In this document: piece after piece, positions 7,643-15,500 of the stretch
Position numbering within the stretch: position 1 is the first letter of the stretch
Layout: every line of letters begins with the position of its first letter
Virus record (IMG/VR): IMGVR_UViG_3300002835_000818
Location: 1 to 29,054 of that record
DNA length: 29,054 bases
Strand: one strand, 5' to 3'
Source: a virus
Notes under the pieces: model-generated
Database searches by the model: none
What the model was told of the DNA's origin: nothing
The model's input: the letters and a program-made list of their open reading frames with translations, nothing else
Program-made: the position numbers and the translations under genes

Positions 7643-7893
7643 TGAGAATTATTCATCATAATTGTGATCCTTCGATGGCAGATGATCGTTCTCTGCCATG
7701 TACTGCATACTTGGTAACTTATAAAATTGATGGAGCAATTGCTTATGATTTAGTAATTGCCAGTAAGAAGATTGAAATTTTTGATTATTATTGGGATCGC
7801 TATCGTGATGACTTTGTAACCTTCAAGCAATCTGAAGGTAGAGTAAATCCTAAGTTATGGGCACCAGCTAAAAAACAAGAGAAGAAGAAATGA
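7642..7893 (+). CDS. Small conserved hypothetical protein
   Basis: 83 aa. The ATG overlaps the previous stop (TAATG) and the end overlaps the next ATG by 4 nt (ATGA), so it is translated as part of the operon. It starts MRIIHHNCDP, has an aromatic middle (YYWDRYRDDF) and ends in a lysine-rich tail (KKQEKKK). No family function is recognised. The compact beta-like core (TAYLVTYKIDGAIAYDLVIA) suggests a small folded protein. Confidence 0.65.
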   Translation: MRIIHHNCDPSMADDRSLPCTAYLVTYKIDGAIAYDLVIASKKIEIFDYYWDRYRDDFVTFKQSEGRVNPKLWAPAKKQEKKK

Positions 7894-8306
7894 AATTTCA
7901 CTTCGGGAATAAAAAACCAAGTATAAAACAGTATGCCATCGTTGCGATAATTTTATCTACTTTGATGGCAACTCTGTCCCAATGTACTGGTATTCCCGAA
8001 GTTAATCTTTGGGATATCTTTGACGAGATACAACGGAAATATTTTCCTGGTTCAATGGTCAATGATTTTATAATTAAAGATCCTGAAAAACTTGACAGGA
8101 GAATTATAAGGGATGTTGACAAAGCAATTAATAATTACTGGAGAGAAATAGGAGAATCCCCAGTAGAAATCCCTGCTCCCATCTTCTCAGAGAATCCAGT
8201 AGATAATTCAGTATGCTATACTGAAGAGTGCAAATCTCTTGGTGGTGAAATGAGATTGTGTTCTCCATGGAATCCCGATTGTCCGAAGAAAGATGAAAAC
8301 AACTGA
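7890..8306 (+). CDS. Membrane-anchored hypothetical protein
   Basis: 138 aa starting in an ATGA overlap. Residues about 14-30 are hydrophobic (YAIVAIILSTLMATLSQC), preceded by basic residues: an N-terminal signal anchor. The following Cys is in a poor lipobox (LSQC), so a lipoprotein is possible but not supported. The rest is outside the membrane and carries four further cysteines near the C-terminus (CYTEEC, LCSPWNPDC), which could form disulfides in the periplasm. Function unknown. Confidence 0.6.
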   Translation: MKFHFGNKKPSIKQYAIVAIILSTLMATLSQCTGIPEVNLWDIFDEIQRKYFPGSMVNDFIIKDPEKLDRRIIRDVDKAINNYWREIGESPVEIPAPIFSENPVDNSVCYTEECKSLGGEMRLCSPWNPDCPKKDENN

Positions 8307-8580
8307 AAGAAAAATGACAGTTTATCTAGACCATAGAGGTACAGCAAAAGAGCAAGAAGAAGAGTTGCAAAGACAACTTGAAGAGCAAGAGAAGAAAGAA
8401 TCTGTAGAAAATGTGATGGGTATCCTTAATGGACTTCTTGCCTACACGGTAATCCTTCCACTTATTTTCATGGTCTCCTTCAATGTGTCCTTGACAAAAA
8501 TGTTCAACTTTGCTAACATAGGTTATGTTGAATCCCTCGGGGTTGTAATTGTCGCAAGAGTATTGAGAGGTAAAAAATGA
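8293..8580 (+). CDS. Small membrane protein with N-terminal charged helix
   Basis: 95 aa from ATG 8293 (14-nt overlap with the previous gene), or 88 aa from ATG 8314; neither start has a good ribosome-binding site. A strongly charged helix (KEQEEELQRQLEEQEKKESVENV) precedes a hydrophobic region (about residues 50-72, LLAYTVILPLIFMVSFNV) and a second weakly hydrophobic stretch ending VIVARVLRGKK. Likely an inner-membrane protein with a cytoplasmic coiled coil. Function unknown. Its 3' end overlaps the thyX ATG by 4 nt. Confidence 0.6.
   Translation: MKTTERKMTVYLDHRGTAKEQEEELQRQLEEQEKKESVENVMGILNGLLAYTVILPLIFMVSFNVSLTKMFNFANIGYVESLGVVIVARVLRGKK
8491..8519 (+). promoter_or_regulatory. Possible promoter inside the small membrane gene, upstream of thyX
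   Basis: TTGACA at 8491-8496 and TAACAT (4 of 6 matches) at 8514-8519 with a 17-nt spacer, 57 nt before the thyX ATG. The -10 is imperfect and the site lies in coding sequence. Confidence 0.35.
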
Positions 8581-9266
8581 CTAAAGCATGTCTAGTATCA
8601 GTCACGCCAGATGCAGAAAAGACAATGGCATATATCGCAAGGGTTAGTAATCCTGCCAACCAGGACAATCCTAACTTTGCAAAACTTCTAAAGTATTGTA
8701 TTGATCACCAGCACTGGTCTGTGTTTGAGCAATCAACTATGACTCTTGAGATTGAAACAACTCTAGATATCGCAACTCAAATTCTTCGTCATAGGAGCTT
8801 CTGCTTCCAGCAGTTTTCCCAACGCTATGCTGATGCATCTCTTCTAACTGAAGAACTTCCTGTTCCTCAACTTCGTAAGCAGGATACAAAGAATCGTCAG
8901 AACTCTATTGATGATCTTGATCCTGAACTGAAGCGTAGTTTTGAGCGTCGGATCAAGCATGTGTTTGCGGACATCATGGATCTCTATGATGACATGCTTA
9001 CTGCGGGAGTGGCAAAGGAATGTGCTCGCAAAGTGCTTCCACAAAACACTCCGACTCGCATTTACATGACAGGATCGTGCCGTTCATGGATCCATTATAT
9101 CGGTCTCCGAGAGAAGAATGGAACTCAAGCAGAGCACATGCAAGTTGCTGAGGCAGCAAAGAAGATCTTTGTTTGTCAGTTTCCCAGTGTTGCTGAAGCA
9201 CTTGGATGGTGTGATGGTAAATGCGAATGTGAAGAATCTGTTCAACCTTGTATCAGGATTGATTAA
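8577..9266 (+). CDS. thyX: Flavin-dependent thymidylate synthase
   Basis: 229 aa. ThyX makes dTMP from dUMP using methylene-tetrahydrofolate and FAD/NADPH, supplying nucleotides for phage replication. The signature RHR-X7-S is present at residues 71-81 (RHRSFCFQQFS), followed by QRYAD; the C-terminal substrate-binding pattern appears as LREKNGTQAEHMQVAE. The length is normal. It is the standard thymidylate synthase of cyanomyoviruses, replacing ThyA. The ATG is in an ATGA overlap with the upstream gene. Confidence 0.96.
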   Translation: MTKACLVSVTPDAEKTMAYIARVSNPANQDNPNFAKLLKYCIDHQHWSVFEQSTMTLEIETTLDIATQILRHRSFCFQQFSQRYADASLLTEELPVPQLRKQDTKNRQNSIDDLDPELKRSFERRIKHVFADIMDLYDDMLTAGVAKECARKVLPQNTPTRIYMTGSCRSWIHYIGLREKNGTQAEHMQVAEAAKKIFVCQFPSVAEALGWCDGKCECEESVQPCIRID

Positions 9267-9267
9267 A

Positions 9268-9414
9268 ATGAATAACCAAGAAGTAATTGAAATCGCAAAA
9301 GAATGTGGTCTAATCTACAATAACAATCATGATATTCTAGATTTCTATCAAAAGATTCGTAAAGAACTTAAGAAAGAATTTGGAAGTAAATCTGAAGTTG
9401 CTACTACTAAATAA
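9268..9414 (+). CDS. Small hypothetical protein
   Basis: 48 aa from ATG 9268, 1 nt after the thyX stop; an in-frame extension further up lies only within thyX and is ignored. The sequence (MNNQEVIEIAKECGLIYN) starts with a helix and continues DILDFYQKIRKELKKEFG, giving a basic amphipathic second half. No membrane segment or known motif. Its stop codon lies within a late-like box CTAAATA (9407-9413). Confidence 0.5.
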   Translation: MNNQEVIEIAKECGLIYNNNHDILDFYQKIRKELKKEFGSKSEVATTK

Positions 9415-9428
9415 AAAGGAGGTGCTCA

Positions 9429-9659
9429 ATGCCAACATATCCCGTTATTAATAATAATACTGGTGAGAAACAAGAACTTTACCTGTCAATGACAGAGTAT
9501 GATCAGTGGCGCAAGGATAATCCTGAATGGGATAAAGATTGGACTGCTGGTTGCGGGGGATCTATGTATGGAGCACCCAAAAGTTCGGATGGTTTCCGAG
9601 AAGTAATGTCTAAAGTGCAGGAAGCACATCCGAGAGCAAACCTATCACGATTTACCTGA
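9429..9659 (+). CDS. Short conserved phage protein (FmdB-like without zinc ribbon)
   Basis: 76 aa, preceded by AGGAGG at 9417-9422. The N-terminus MPTYPVINNNTGEKQEL and the layout resemble the short FmdB-type phage proteins, but the CxxC pairs of the zinc ribbon are missing (only one Cys, in AGCGGSM). The motif YDQWRKDNPEWDKDW and the C-terminal REVMSKVQEAHPRANL look conserved in similar proteins next to phoH in cyanomyoviruses (from memory). Function unknown. It ends 1 nt before phoH. Confidence 0.6.
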   Translation: MPTYPVINNNTGEKQELYLSMTEYDQWRKDNPEWDKDWTAGCGGSMYGAPKSSDGFREVMSKVQEAHPRANLSRFT

Positions 9660-9660
9660 T

Positions 9661-10416
9661 ATGCCAGTCAAAAAGAGAAACAACAACTCTGTCGTTCCAG
9701 CTGGAATGAGTGCAAAACAAATGAGAAGAAAGAAGCCAATCAACAGTGATCACCTCCTCAACATCGAACCACTAACAGACTCACAAAGATCCGTGTTCGA
9801 TGCTTGGGCAGATGACAAACACATGATTCTTCATGGATGTGCTGGTACTGGTAAAACATTTATCAGTCTATATCTGGCACTGAGGGAAGTACTTAATCCC
9901 AATACGCCATACGATAAAATTTATGTTGTTCGTTCTCTTGTCCCAACTAGAGAAATCGGTTTCCTTCCTGGAGATCATGAAGATAAGTCAGCACTTTATC
10001 AGATTCCCTATAAGAATATGGTAAAGTTTATGTTTGAGATGCCTGACGATAATGCCTTTGAGATGCTATATAATAATCTAAGGGCTCAAGAAACTATCTC
10101 CTTCTGGAGCACTTCTTATATTCGTGGTGTAACCTTAGACAACTGCATCATCATCGTTGATGAGTTTGCTAACCTAAACTTCCATGAACTTGACTCAATG
10201 ATTACCCGTGTTGGTCAAGATGCTAAGATTATTTTCTCTGGTGATATTACTCAGTCTGACCTTATTAAGCAGAATGAAAAGAATGGGGTCTTAGACTTCA
10301 TGAAGATCTTAGAAACCATGGAAGAGTTTCGTTGTATTGAGTTTGGTGTTGATGACATTGTTCGTTCTGGACTTGTCCGTAGTTACATTATTAGTAAATT
10401 GAATTTAGGATTCTGA
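9661..10416 (+). CDS. phoH: PhoH-family P-loop ATPase
   Basis: 251 aa. Walker A is GCAGTGKT at residues 59-66 and Walker B is IIIVDEFAN at 163-171, followed by FSGD at 192-195. These match the PhoH family, predicted ATPases that are widespread in marine phages; the exact activity is still debated (RNA-related or helicase-like). In phosphate-starved hosts the cellular homologue is Pho-regulated, but no PhoB-type site is visible here. The stop overlaps the next ATG by 1 nt (TGATG). Confidence 0.95.
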   Translation: MPVKKRNNNSVVPAGMSAKQMRRKKPINSDHLLNIEPLTDSQRSVFDAWADDKHMILHGCAGTGKTFISLYLALREVLNPNTPYDKIYVVRSLVPTREIGFLPGDHEDKSALYQIPYKNMVKFMFEMPDDNAFEMLYNNLRAQETISFWSTSYIRGVTLDNCIIIVDEFANLNFHELDSMITRVGQDAKIIFSGDITQSDLIKQNEKNGVLDFMKILETMEEFRCIEFGVDDIVRSGLVRSYIISKLNLGF

Positions 10417-11087
10417 TGTTTAATTTTGTTACCCTTCCTGTTCAACTAGAAGAACTGGAGTCGATTGATAAAGATGGTATGCGTTTCTACCCCATACCAT
10501 CGGGGAAACAATATCCATCTATTACTACAGTAACTTCATTTAAGAAGGCTGCATTCTTTAAGGAGTGGAGACAAAAGGTTGGAGAGGAGGTAGCAAATCG
10601 TAAGACTGCTAGAGCAACAGGAAGAGGTACTGCTTTTCATAGTATTGTTGAATCATACCTAAAGAATGAATCACTTGAAGAGCATAAAGGTAAACCTCTT
10701 CCTTATACTTTATTCCAAGTTGCGAAACCTGTACTCAATAGAATTAGCAACATTCATGTTCTTGAAGGTGCTTTATATTCCGATTATCTAGGTGTAGCGG
10801 GACGAGTTGATTGTATTGCTGAGTTTGATGGTGAACTTGCTGTAATCGATTTCAAGACATCAGATAAAAATAAAAAAGAAGAGTGGATTGAAAACTATTT
10901 TGTCCAAGAAACTGCATACGCAGTTATGTTCTACGAACGAACTGGACTTATGCCTCAAAAGATCGTAACTATTATTGCAACCGAAGAAGGCGAATGCCAA
11001 GTGATAGTGAAGTACGATCTAGATTATTATTTTACATTATTAAAGGAGTACATAGATGCTTTTACTAGGAGTAGAATTAGTGAATGA
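10416..11087 (+). CDS. PD-(D/E)XK exonuclease (RecB/Cas4-like nuclease fold)
   Basis: 223 aa. The nuclease core is visible as H75 (GTAFHSIVE), E117 (LEGALYS), D132 (GRVDCIAEF) and D145-x-K147 (VIDFKTS), the order found in RecB/Cas4-type PD-(D/E)XK nucleases. It likely trims DNA ends in phage recombination or degrades host DNA. It lies between phoH and gp33 in the replication/recombination run. The last 32 nt overlap the gp33 gene. Substrate and direction cannot be told from sequence alone. Confidence 0.85.
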   Translation: MFNFVTLPVQLEELESIDKDGMRFYPIPSGKQYPSITTVTSFKKAAFFKEWRQKVGEEVANRKTARATGRGTAFHSIVESYLKNESLEEHKGKPLPYTLFQVAKPVLNRISNIHVLEGALYSDYLGVAGRVDCIAEFDGELAVIDFKTSDKNKKEEWIENYFVQETAYAVMFYERTGLMPQKIVTIIATEEGECQVIVKYDLDYYFTLLKEYIDAFTRSRISE

Positions 11088-11337
11088 GAAAGTAGAAGAC
11101 TATAGCAACAAGTTTTTAACATCCTCAAAATTTACTGAAGAGATTGAGAGGATCGTGAAGGATAGTGATGGCCTTGTTAATTACATTGATGCTATAGTTG
11201 CATACTGTGACGATAAGCAAATTGAATTAGAGACTGTGCCTAAACTTTTGACGAAACCGTTGAAGGAAAAGATCAAGTATCAGGCACAGCAACTAAATCT
11301 AATGAAGCGAACTTCGAGAGGAATCTTACCGTTATGA
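11056..11337 (+). CDS. 33: Late transcription coactivator gp33
   Basis: 93 aa (T4 gp33 is 112). The core NYIDAIVAYCDDKQIELETVPKL, followed by KPLKEKIKYQAQQLNLMK, matches the cyanophage gp33 pattern. In T4, gp33 bridges RNA polymerase and the sliding clamp so that gp55-bound polymerase starts at late boxes; those boxes are present in this window. ATG 11056 is chosen because AAGGAG (11043-11048) lies 7 nt before it. It overlaps the exonuclease by 32 nt and gp59 by 4 nt. Confidence 0.8.
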   Translation: MLLLGVELVNEKVEDYSNKFLTSSKFTEEIERIVKDSDGLVNYIDAIVAYCDDKQIELETVPKLLTKPLKEKIKYQAQQLNLMKRTSRGILPL

Positions 11338-11945
11338 CAGGGTATGAAGTTTATAAAATGTATCTTGCATTAAAACTTCACTTCACCAAAGATGACTACG
11401 ACTACTTCAAGTTCAACGGAAAAACTAGAGCAAGTGAGGAGTCATTCAACAAAAGGAATGACTCCTATTTTTTTAAGAAGTTGGCATCCAAGTATGACCG
11501 TGATAAGATACAGGAGTATTTCGTATCAAACTTTATTAGTGATACTAAAGGATACATCAAGGATATTATTCGCCCTAGTGGTGAAACTACTTACGCACAA
11601 TGGAAAAAGAAACAAGAGAGTCTCCTATATATTTTTAGGGAAGAAATTGGTAGCCTATTAGACAATATTGAATCTCCCTATGAAGATAACTTTGACAATT
11701 TATTTGTTTGCTCAAAGGGTCGTCATCCCATCATTCTTACTTCTTATTTGAGGAAAGAGATTAGTGTAGAGACTTTAATTATTTTTGAGAAATGTTTGGG
11801 ATATGTTAAAAGAATAGATAAAACATTAACAGATCCAGTTTGGAAAGACACAAAGACTCAAGTAATAAAGTATGCTCCCTTTCTAGCCATTGATTGTAAG
11901 AAATATAAGTCAATCGTTCTTAAGGTAATAAAAGAAAAGGTATGA
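11334..11945 (+). CDS. 59: gp59-like loader of the replicative helicase
   Basis: 203 aa (T4 gp59 is 217). It begins MTGYEVYKMYLALKLHF and has YDYFKFNGKTR followed by FNKRNDSYFFKKLA, a pattern I recognise from gp59 proteins. gp59 binds fork DNA and gp32 and loads the gp41 helicase, linking recombination to replication. The protein is basic and predicted helical, as expected. Both ends are in ATGA overlaps, so translation is coupled with gp33 and the DUF1825 gene. Confidence 0.85.
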   Translation: MTGYEVYKMYLALKLHFTKDDYDYFKFNGKTRASEESFNKRNDSYFFKKLASKYDRDKIQEYFVSNFISDTKGYIKDIIRPSGETTYAQWKKKQESLLYIFREEIGSLLDNIESPYEDNFDNLFVCSKGRHPIILTSYLRKEISVETLIIFEKCLGYVKRIDKTLTDPVWKDTKTQVIKYAPFLAIDCKKYKSIVLKVIKEKV

Positions 11946-12274
11946 GCTTTTTTAATTCAGAAATTGTTCAGGAACAATTACAATCCATCTACGACACATA
12001 TGTAGAATTACTAGACAATTCAGATAGTCTAACCACGATGCCTAAGGAAGAGGCATTAAAACATGTAGAGAAAACTAAAAATCTTATAGAAAAACAGAAG
12101 ATCTTCTACACAAGACTGCAATTATCTTCCTCAATGGATGAAGATGCAGCAGATATGAAACACAGAATTGATTTAATATCCAACATGTTTGGATATACCA
12201 ATCTCAATGAGTCCTTGTCCTCTATGGAAAATTACCTGGATCGGGTCGCAGCGGACCTTGACAAGGACGCCTAA
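11942..12274 (+). CDS. DUF1825-family protein
   Basis: 110 aa. The start FFNSEIVQEQLQSIYDTYVELL and the later KIFYTRLQLSSSMDEDA correspond to the cyanobacterial DUF1825 pattern (FFDSDIVQ..., a helical protein also found in cyanophages). The fold is all-helical with no catalytic motif; the function is not known to me. It lies between gp59 and gp32, and the gp32 promoter begins in its last codons. Confidence 0.75.
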   Translation: MSFFNSEIVQEQLQSIYDTYVELLDNSDSLTTMPKEEALKHVEKTKNLIEKQKIFYTRLQLSSSMDEDAADMKHRIDLISNMFGYTNLNESLSSMENYLDRVAADLDKDA

Positions 12275-12286
12275 ATAGGGTATGAT
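12258..12286 (+). promoter_or_regulatory. gp32 promoter with an embedded late-like box
   Basis: TTGACA at 12258-12263 and TATGAT at 12281-12286 with a 17-nt spacer. CTAAATA at 12271-12277, a late-like box, is inside the spacer. Start expected near 12293, giving a leader of about 60 nt before the gp32 ATG. The -35 reads TTGACAAG. Confidence 0.75.
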
Positions 12287-12354
12287 ATCATGGTCGGGTG
12301 AGGGGGGTCGCTCCCAACTTAATCCAACAAATACAACTAATACGGAGAATACAA

Positions 12355-13302
12355 ATGTCTTTTGCTAGTCTTAAGAAGCAGTCAGGTTCGGTGTTTGAGA
12401 AACTGACTAAGGAAGTCGAAAAGATTTCCAATCCAGAGAGCAGTGGTGGTGCTGATGAACGCCTCTGGAAACCCGAGATGGATAAGTCGGGTAATGGTTA
12501 TGCTGTAATTCGTTTCCTCCCTGCTCCTGAGGGTGAAGACATCCCCTGGGCGAAGGTTTGGAGTCATGCCTTCCAAGGTCCTGGTGGTTGGTATATTGAG
12601 AACAGTCTGACGACTCTCAATAAGAAAGATCCCGTTGGTGAAATGAATCGTCAACTGTGGAACAGTGGTAGTGATGCTGATAAGGAAATTGCTCGTAAGC
12701 AGAAGCGTAAACTCTCTTACTATGCTAACATCTATGTGGTAGAGGATCCTGCTCATCCTGAGAATGAGGGTAAGGTGTTCCTTTATAAGTTTGGTAAGAA
12801 GATCTTTGATAAGATCATGGCAGCAATGCAACCTGAGTTTAAGGATGAAACTCCCATTAATCCTTTTGACTTCTGGCAAGGTGCTGACTTCAAGGTGAAG
12901 ATCCGCAAGGTGGATGGATACTGGAACTACGACAAGTCTGAGTTCTCTCGTCCTGGTACTCTTGGCAATCTCGATGATGATCAACTGGAGGCAATCTGGA
13001 AGCGTGAATACTCTCTGACTGAATTCACCAATGAGAATAACTTCAAGACTTTTGAGGAACTCGAAGCACGACTGAATGCTGTTCTGAATTCTCGTCCTCA
13101 ACCTTCTCGTCGTATCGATGAAGAAGTTCAAGAAGAAGAGATTATCTCTCGTCCTTCTGCACCTTCTAGTTGGAGTGAAGAGGTAAGCAACTTCCGTTCT
13201 AATGTAAGTGCTCCAGCACCTGCTCCTTCTCTTCCTAGTTTCGGTAACGATGAGGAAGATGATGATCTGAGTTACTTTGCTCGTCTCGCTGAGGAAGACT
13301 GA
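12355..13302 (+). CDS. 32: Single-stranded DNA-binding protein gp32
   Basis: 315 aa (T4 gp32 is 301). The OB-fold core is recognisable (ERLWKPEMDKSGNGYAVIRFLPAP, KVWSHAFQGPGGWYIENSLTT, VFLYKFGKKIFDKI), and the protein ends in a flexible acidic tail (NDEEDDDLSYFARLAEED) like the T4 partner-recruiting domain. There is no cysteine in the protein, so the T4 zinc site (His plus three Cys) is absent. ATG 12355 is preceded by GGAG at 12343-12346; the open frame further up is leader. Arginine codons are all CGN, as in highly expressed genes. It ends the replication block. Confidence 0.93.
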   Translation: MSFASLKKQSGSVFEKLTKEVEKISNPESSGGADERLWKPEMDKSGNGYAVIRFLPAPEGEDIPWAKVWSHAFQGPGGWYIENSLTTLNKKDPVGEMNRQLWNSGSDADKEIARKQKRKLSYYANIYVVEDPAHPENEGKVFLYKFGKKIFDKIMAAMQPEFKDETPINPFDFWQGADFKVKIRKVDGYWNYDKSEFSRPGTLGNLDDDQLEAIWKREYSLTEFTNENNFKTFEELEARLNAVLNSRPQPSRRIDEEVQEEEIISRPSAPSSWSEEVSNFRSNVSAPAPAPSLPSFGNDEEDDDLSYFARLAEED

Positions 13303-13311
13303 TAAACTAAA

Positions 13312-13336
13312 AGAGGGTCTTACGACCCTCTTTTTT
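13312..13336 (+). terminator. Bidirectional intrinsic terminator between convergent gp32 and gp53
   Basis: AGAGGGTC (13312-13319), loop TTAC, GACCCTCT (13324-13331), then six T (13331-13336). In the - direction the stem is followed by TTTT, so it can also stop transcripts from gp53. The gp53 stop codon overlaps the T tract. Confidence 0.9.
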
Positions 13337-14009
13337 ATTGGAACATATCTAGATTCAATCGATTATAGGATTCATTTCCTGGACCTTTTAAGTTTGGTTC
13401 TGATGGAATTAAATCTTGATGCTTTGCATATTGAATATTCTGATTGTACTCAGTGACAAATTTATCTAGAACATCAGGATAAACTAGATATATATTTCTC
13501 TTCTTATCATTATACTCTAATTCATATTCGTAGTTAGTTACTCTTTCAATCAATTGACTCTTTGGTATAAATTCTCCATTAGGTAATCTGTAGGTAAATG
13601 ATTCTTCTACAATCAATCCTCCAGGAACTATAATATTATTTTTATCATCTTTTATTTGTTTTGTTCTCCAGTATTTGGTTTCGTTCTGTCTTACTCCATA
13701 CTCCTGTTTAATTTTCTTTTCTAATTCTACTGCTGATAACGGCCATTGCTCATATACATTTGTTATATCATTTGTGATTAAGATGACCCATTCATAATTT
13801 CTAGACCCATAAATATCGTGTGATACTTGATATGGTTTAGCATTTCCAGGTATAGTATACTTTGTGAAGTATGTAAAGTTTCTCAATACTTCTGGAATTA
13901 CTTTGGATCTTCTGAATAAATTTTTTGTTGTAATATAATTTGATGGAACAGAGTCTGAGTGGGGATCTCCAACAATTATATTTGGTAATCTACTGAAAAA
14001 GTTTGCCAT
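13335..14009 (-). CDS. 53: Baseplate wedge protein gp53
   Basis: 224 aa from ATG 14009 (MANFFSRLPNI); the frame continues upstream but only through the gp48 end. T4 gp53 is 196 aa. The central region SHDIYGSRNYEWVILITNDI followed by YEQWPLS is the typical gp53 signature. gp53 joins the wedge to the baseplate periphery and hub in the contractile tail. It follows gp48 with 1 nt between stop and start, and its stop codon overlaps the bidirectional terminator. Confidence 0.9.
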   Translation of the reverse strand: MANFFSRLPNIIVGDPHSDSVPSNYITTKNLFRRSKVIPEVLRNFTYFTKYTIPGNAKPYQVSHDIYGSRNYEWVILITNDITNVYEQWPLSAVELEKKIKQEYGVRQNETKYWRTKQIKDDKNNIIVPGGLIVEESFTYRLPNGEFIPKSQLIERVTNYEYELEYNDKKRNIYLVYPDVLDKFVTEYNQNIQYAKHQDLIPSEPNLKGPGNESYNRLNLDMFQ

Positions 14010-14010
14010 T

Positions 14011-15033
14011 TTAGTAATTTCCTTCGTTGAAGTCTTGCTTTGTAATGATAGATAGTTCCACAAATCTCAAATCCAATTGAATTGCAGGAACTAATCCTTG
14101 ATCAGTTGTGACATATTGACCGTCTGGTGTATATGATACTTGAACATTCGTTAGAACAGATTCCTTAAATTTATATAGACCAGGAATTTCAGATACTGAT
14201 GTTGATGAAATTTTTGTGCTTCCAGTTATATCTGAACCAGATGCTCTCTTGAATTCAATCTGAAATCTATTAGGTACTTTAAGATATCTAGATCCAGAAC
14301 TTCTACCTGTAAATACTGGAGGTGTAGGTGGGGTTGTTCCTCCAGATGCAGCTGCTTCCCCAGTTGCGCCAGGTCCAGTTGTTGGACCTCCATCTAGTTC
14401 TGGTAGCATTGCCATCTTGAAAAATTTTATTATTTGAGCAATTTCATTTGCTTCTTCAATATTTCTAGCAATTAACTTAAAAGAGAAGTTATGATTTCTA
14501 AAACTAACTCCCTCAAATATTTGCTCCATAAAAGGATTGAATGCTAATCCTTGACCAAGTGCTGACAATGAACTGGCACTTACTCCAGATGATAAACCAA
14601 CAATATTGTTTGCTGCTCCTATACCTTGTGCTATTGTATTAAAAAGTGCTTCTGGTGTAGCAGAAGATGCAGCTGCGCTAAGTGCTTGTGTTATTTCTGC
14701 ACTGCTCTTGCTTTGGATTACTGACGCTGCTTCAATACCTAATGCTCCCATGTTAACTTGATTATATTGCACACCATAATCTGTGCTTATATTTTGTGGG
14801 ATATACAGATAGCAGGATCCCACTACATCTCTAGTCGCAGTAGATGGTCTACTGGTTGGAATTGAAGACAGTCCCCCACCAGATCCATAGTTTTTTACTT
14901 TAACTTCTGAGAATTTAATATAATCAATCGAATCTGTTGGGTACTCACCACCGCTAGAAAAGTACGCTCCATTACCATCACTTGTTGATGGTGGATTTGG
15001 AACTTTTCTTGGGTATATGAGATCTTTTGCCAT
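14011..15033 (-). CDS. 48: Baseplate-tail tube cap protein gp48
   Basis: 340 aa (T4 gp48 is 364). The part CYLYIPQNISTDYGVQYNQV, then an Ala/Ser-rich middle, then SFRNHNFSFKLIARNIEEANEIAQIIKFFKM, is the gp48 pattern with the tail-tube-like fold: the second region is the beta-sheet plus helix that stacks as a ring. In T4 gp48 rings sit on the hub and gp54 follows. It lies between gp4 and gp53 on the - strand. Confidence 0.88.
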   Translation of the reverse strand: MAKDLIYPRKVPNPPSTSDGNGAYFSSGGEYPTDSIDYIKFSEVKVKNYGSGGGLSSIPTSRPSTATRDVVGSCYLYIPQNISTDYGVQYNQVNMGALGIEAASVIQSKSSAEITQALSAAASSATPEALFNTIAQGIGAANNIVGLSSGVSASSLSALGQGLAFNPFMEQIFEGVSFRNHNFSFKLIARNIEEANEIAQIIKFFKMAMLPELDGGPTTGPGATGEAAASGGTTPPTPPVFTGRSSGSRYLKVPNRFQIEFKRASGSDITGSTKISSTSVSEIPGLYKFKESVLTNVQVSYTPDGQYVTTDQGLVPAIQLDLRFVELSIITKQDFNEGNY

Positions 15034-15037
15034 TTGG

Positions 15038-15472
15038 TTAAACCTTTAATTCTTTTTCTGTTAGAATAATGAATTCCCACATATGGTCTGAGCAAAATTC
15101 TTTTGCTGCTTTCCACTTTGCTTGATTCACAGCATAGGTCATAACTTCATTAATATACTTTTTTGTTCTCTTTTGTTGAACTTGAGGTCCAACAACTTGA
15201 TATAGTGGCTTCACTTCAACTAGATACTTTTTTATTTTTCCTTCTTTATTTAATGTTTTAATATAGAAGTCTGGAAAGTATCTATGCTTTTTGCCATCTA
15301 CTGGGGATGTGTATGGTATAAAAATCTCCTCACTTCCCCACTCTAATATATTCTCATTACTATCACAGTATATCATAAACTTGAGTTCCCATGAAGATCT
15401 ATAGATTATATTATTTTGATCTCCTTTGTATTTTTTGGGATTCTTGGGATTGTATCTTCCCCTATAAGCCAT
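15038..15472 (-). CDS. 4: Head completion protein gp4 (PD-(D/E)XK-type)
   Basis: 144 aa (T4 gp4 is 150). It begins MAYRGRYNPKNPKKYKGD, the usual cyanophage gp4 start. E29 (SSWELKF), D68 (RYFPDFYI) and E86-x-K88 (LVEVKPL) form a PD-(D/E)XK nuclease pattern; this fold may be used to trim or bind DNA ends after packaging. In T4, gp4 completes the filled head before tail joining. The start is 28 nt downstream of a perfect late box on the - strand; no good ribosome-binding site is near the ATG. Confidence 0.9.
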   Translation of the reverse strand: MAYRGRYNPKNPKKYKGDQNNIIYRSSWELKFMIYCDSNENILEWGSEEIFIPYTSPVDGKKHRYFPDFYIKTLNKEGKIKKYLVEVKPLYQVVGPQVQQKRTKKYINEVMTYAVNQAKWKAAKEFCSDHMWEFIILTEKELKV

Positions 15473-15477
15473 AAATA
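15470..15477 (+). promoter_or_regulatory. Late promoter box CATAAATA for the gp54-like gene
   Basis: CATAAATA at 15470-15477, 42 nt upstream of ATG 15519. It matches the NATAAATA late box of T4-like phages, overlaps the gp4 start codon and faces an opposite late box at 15501-15508. Confidence 0.65.
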
Positions 15478-15500
15478 TATTTAGAGTACTAATCCTCTAA

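Noticed and set aside
9118-9267. Longer N-terminus for the 48-aa gene after thyX
   Set aside because: The extension lies entirely in another frame of thyX; ATG 9268 right after the thyX stop is the natural start.
9407-9413. Late-like box CTAAATA before the FmdB-like gene
   Set aside because: It consists of the last codons and stop of the preceding gene and lacks the leading TA; chance is likely in AT-rich DNA, and the operon here is of the early/middle type.
11694-11722. TTGACA inside gp59
   Set aside because: No -10-like hexamer at 16-18 nt.
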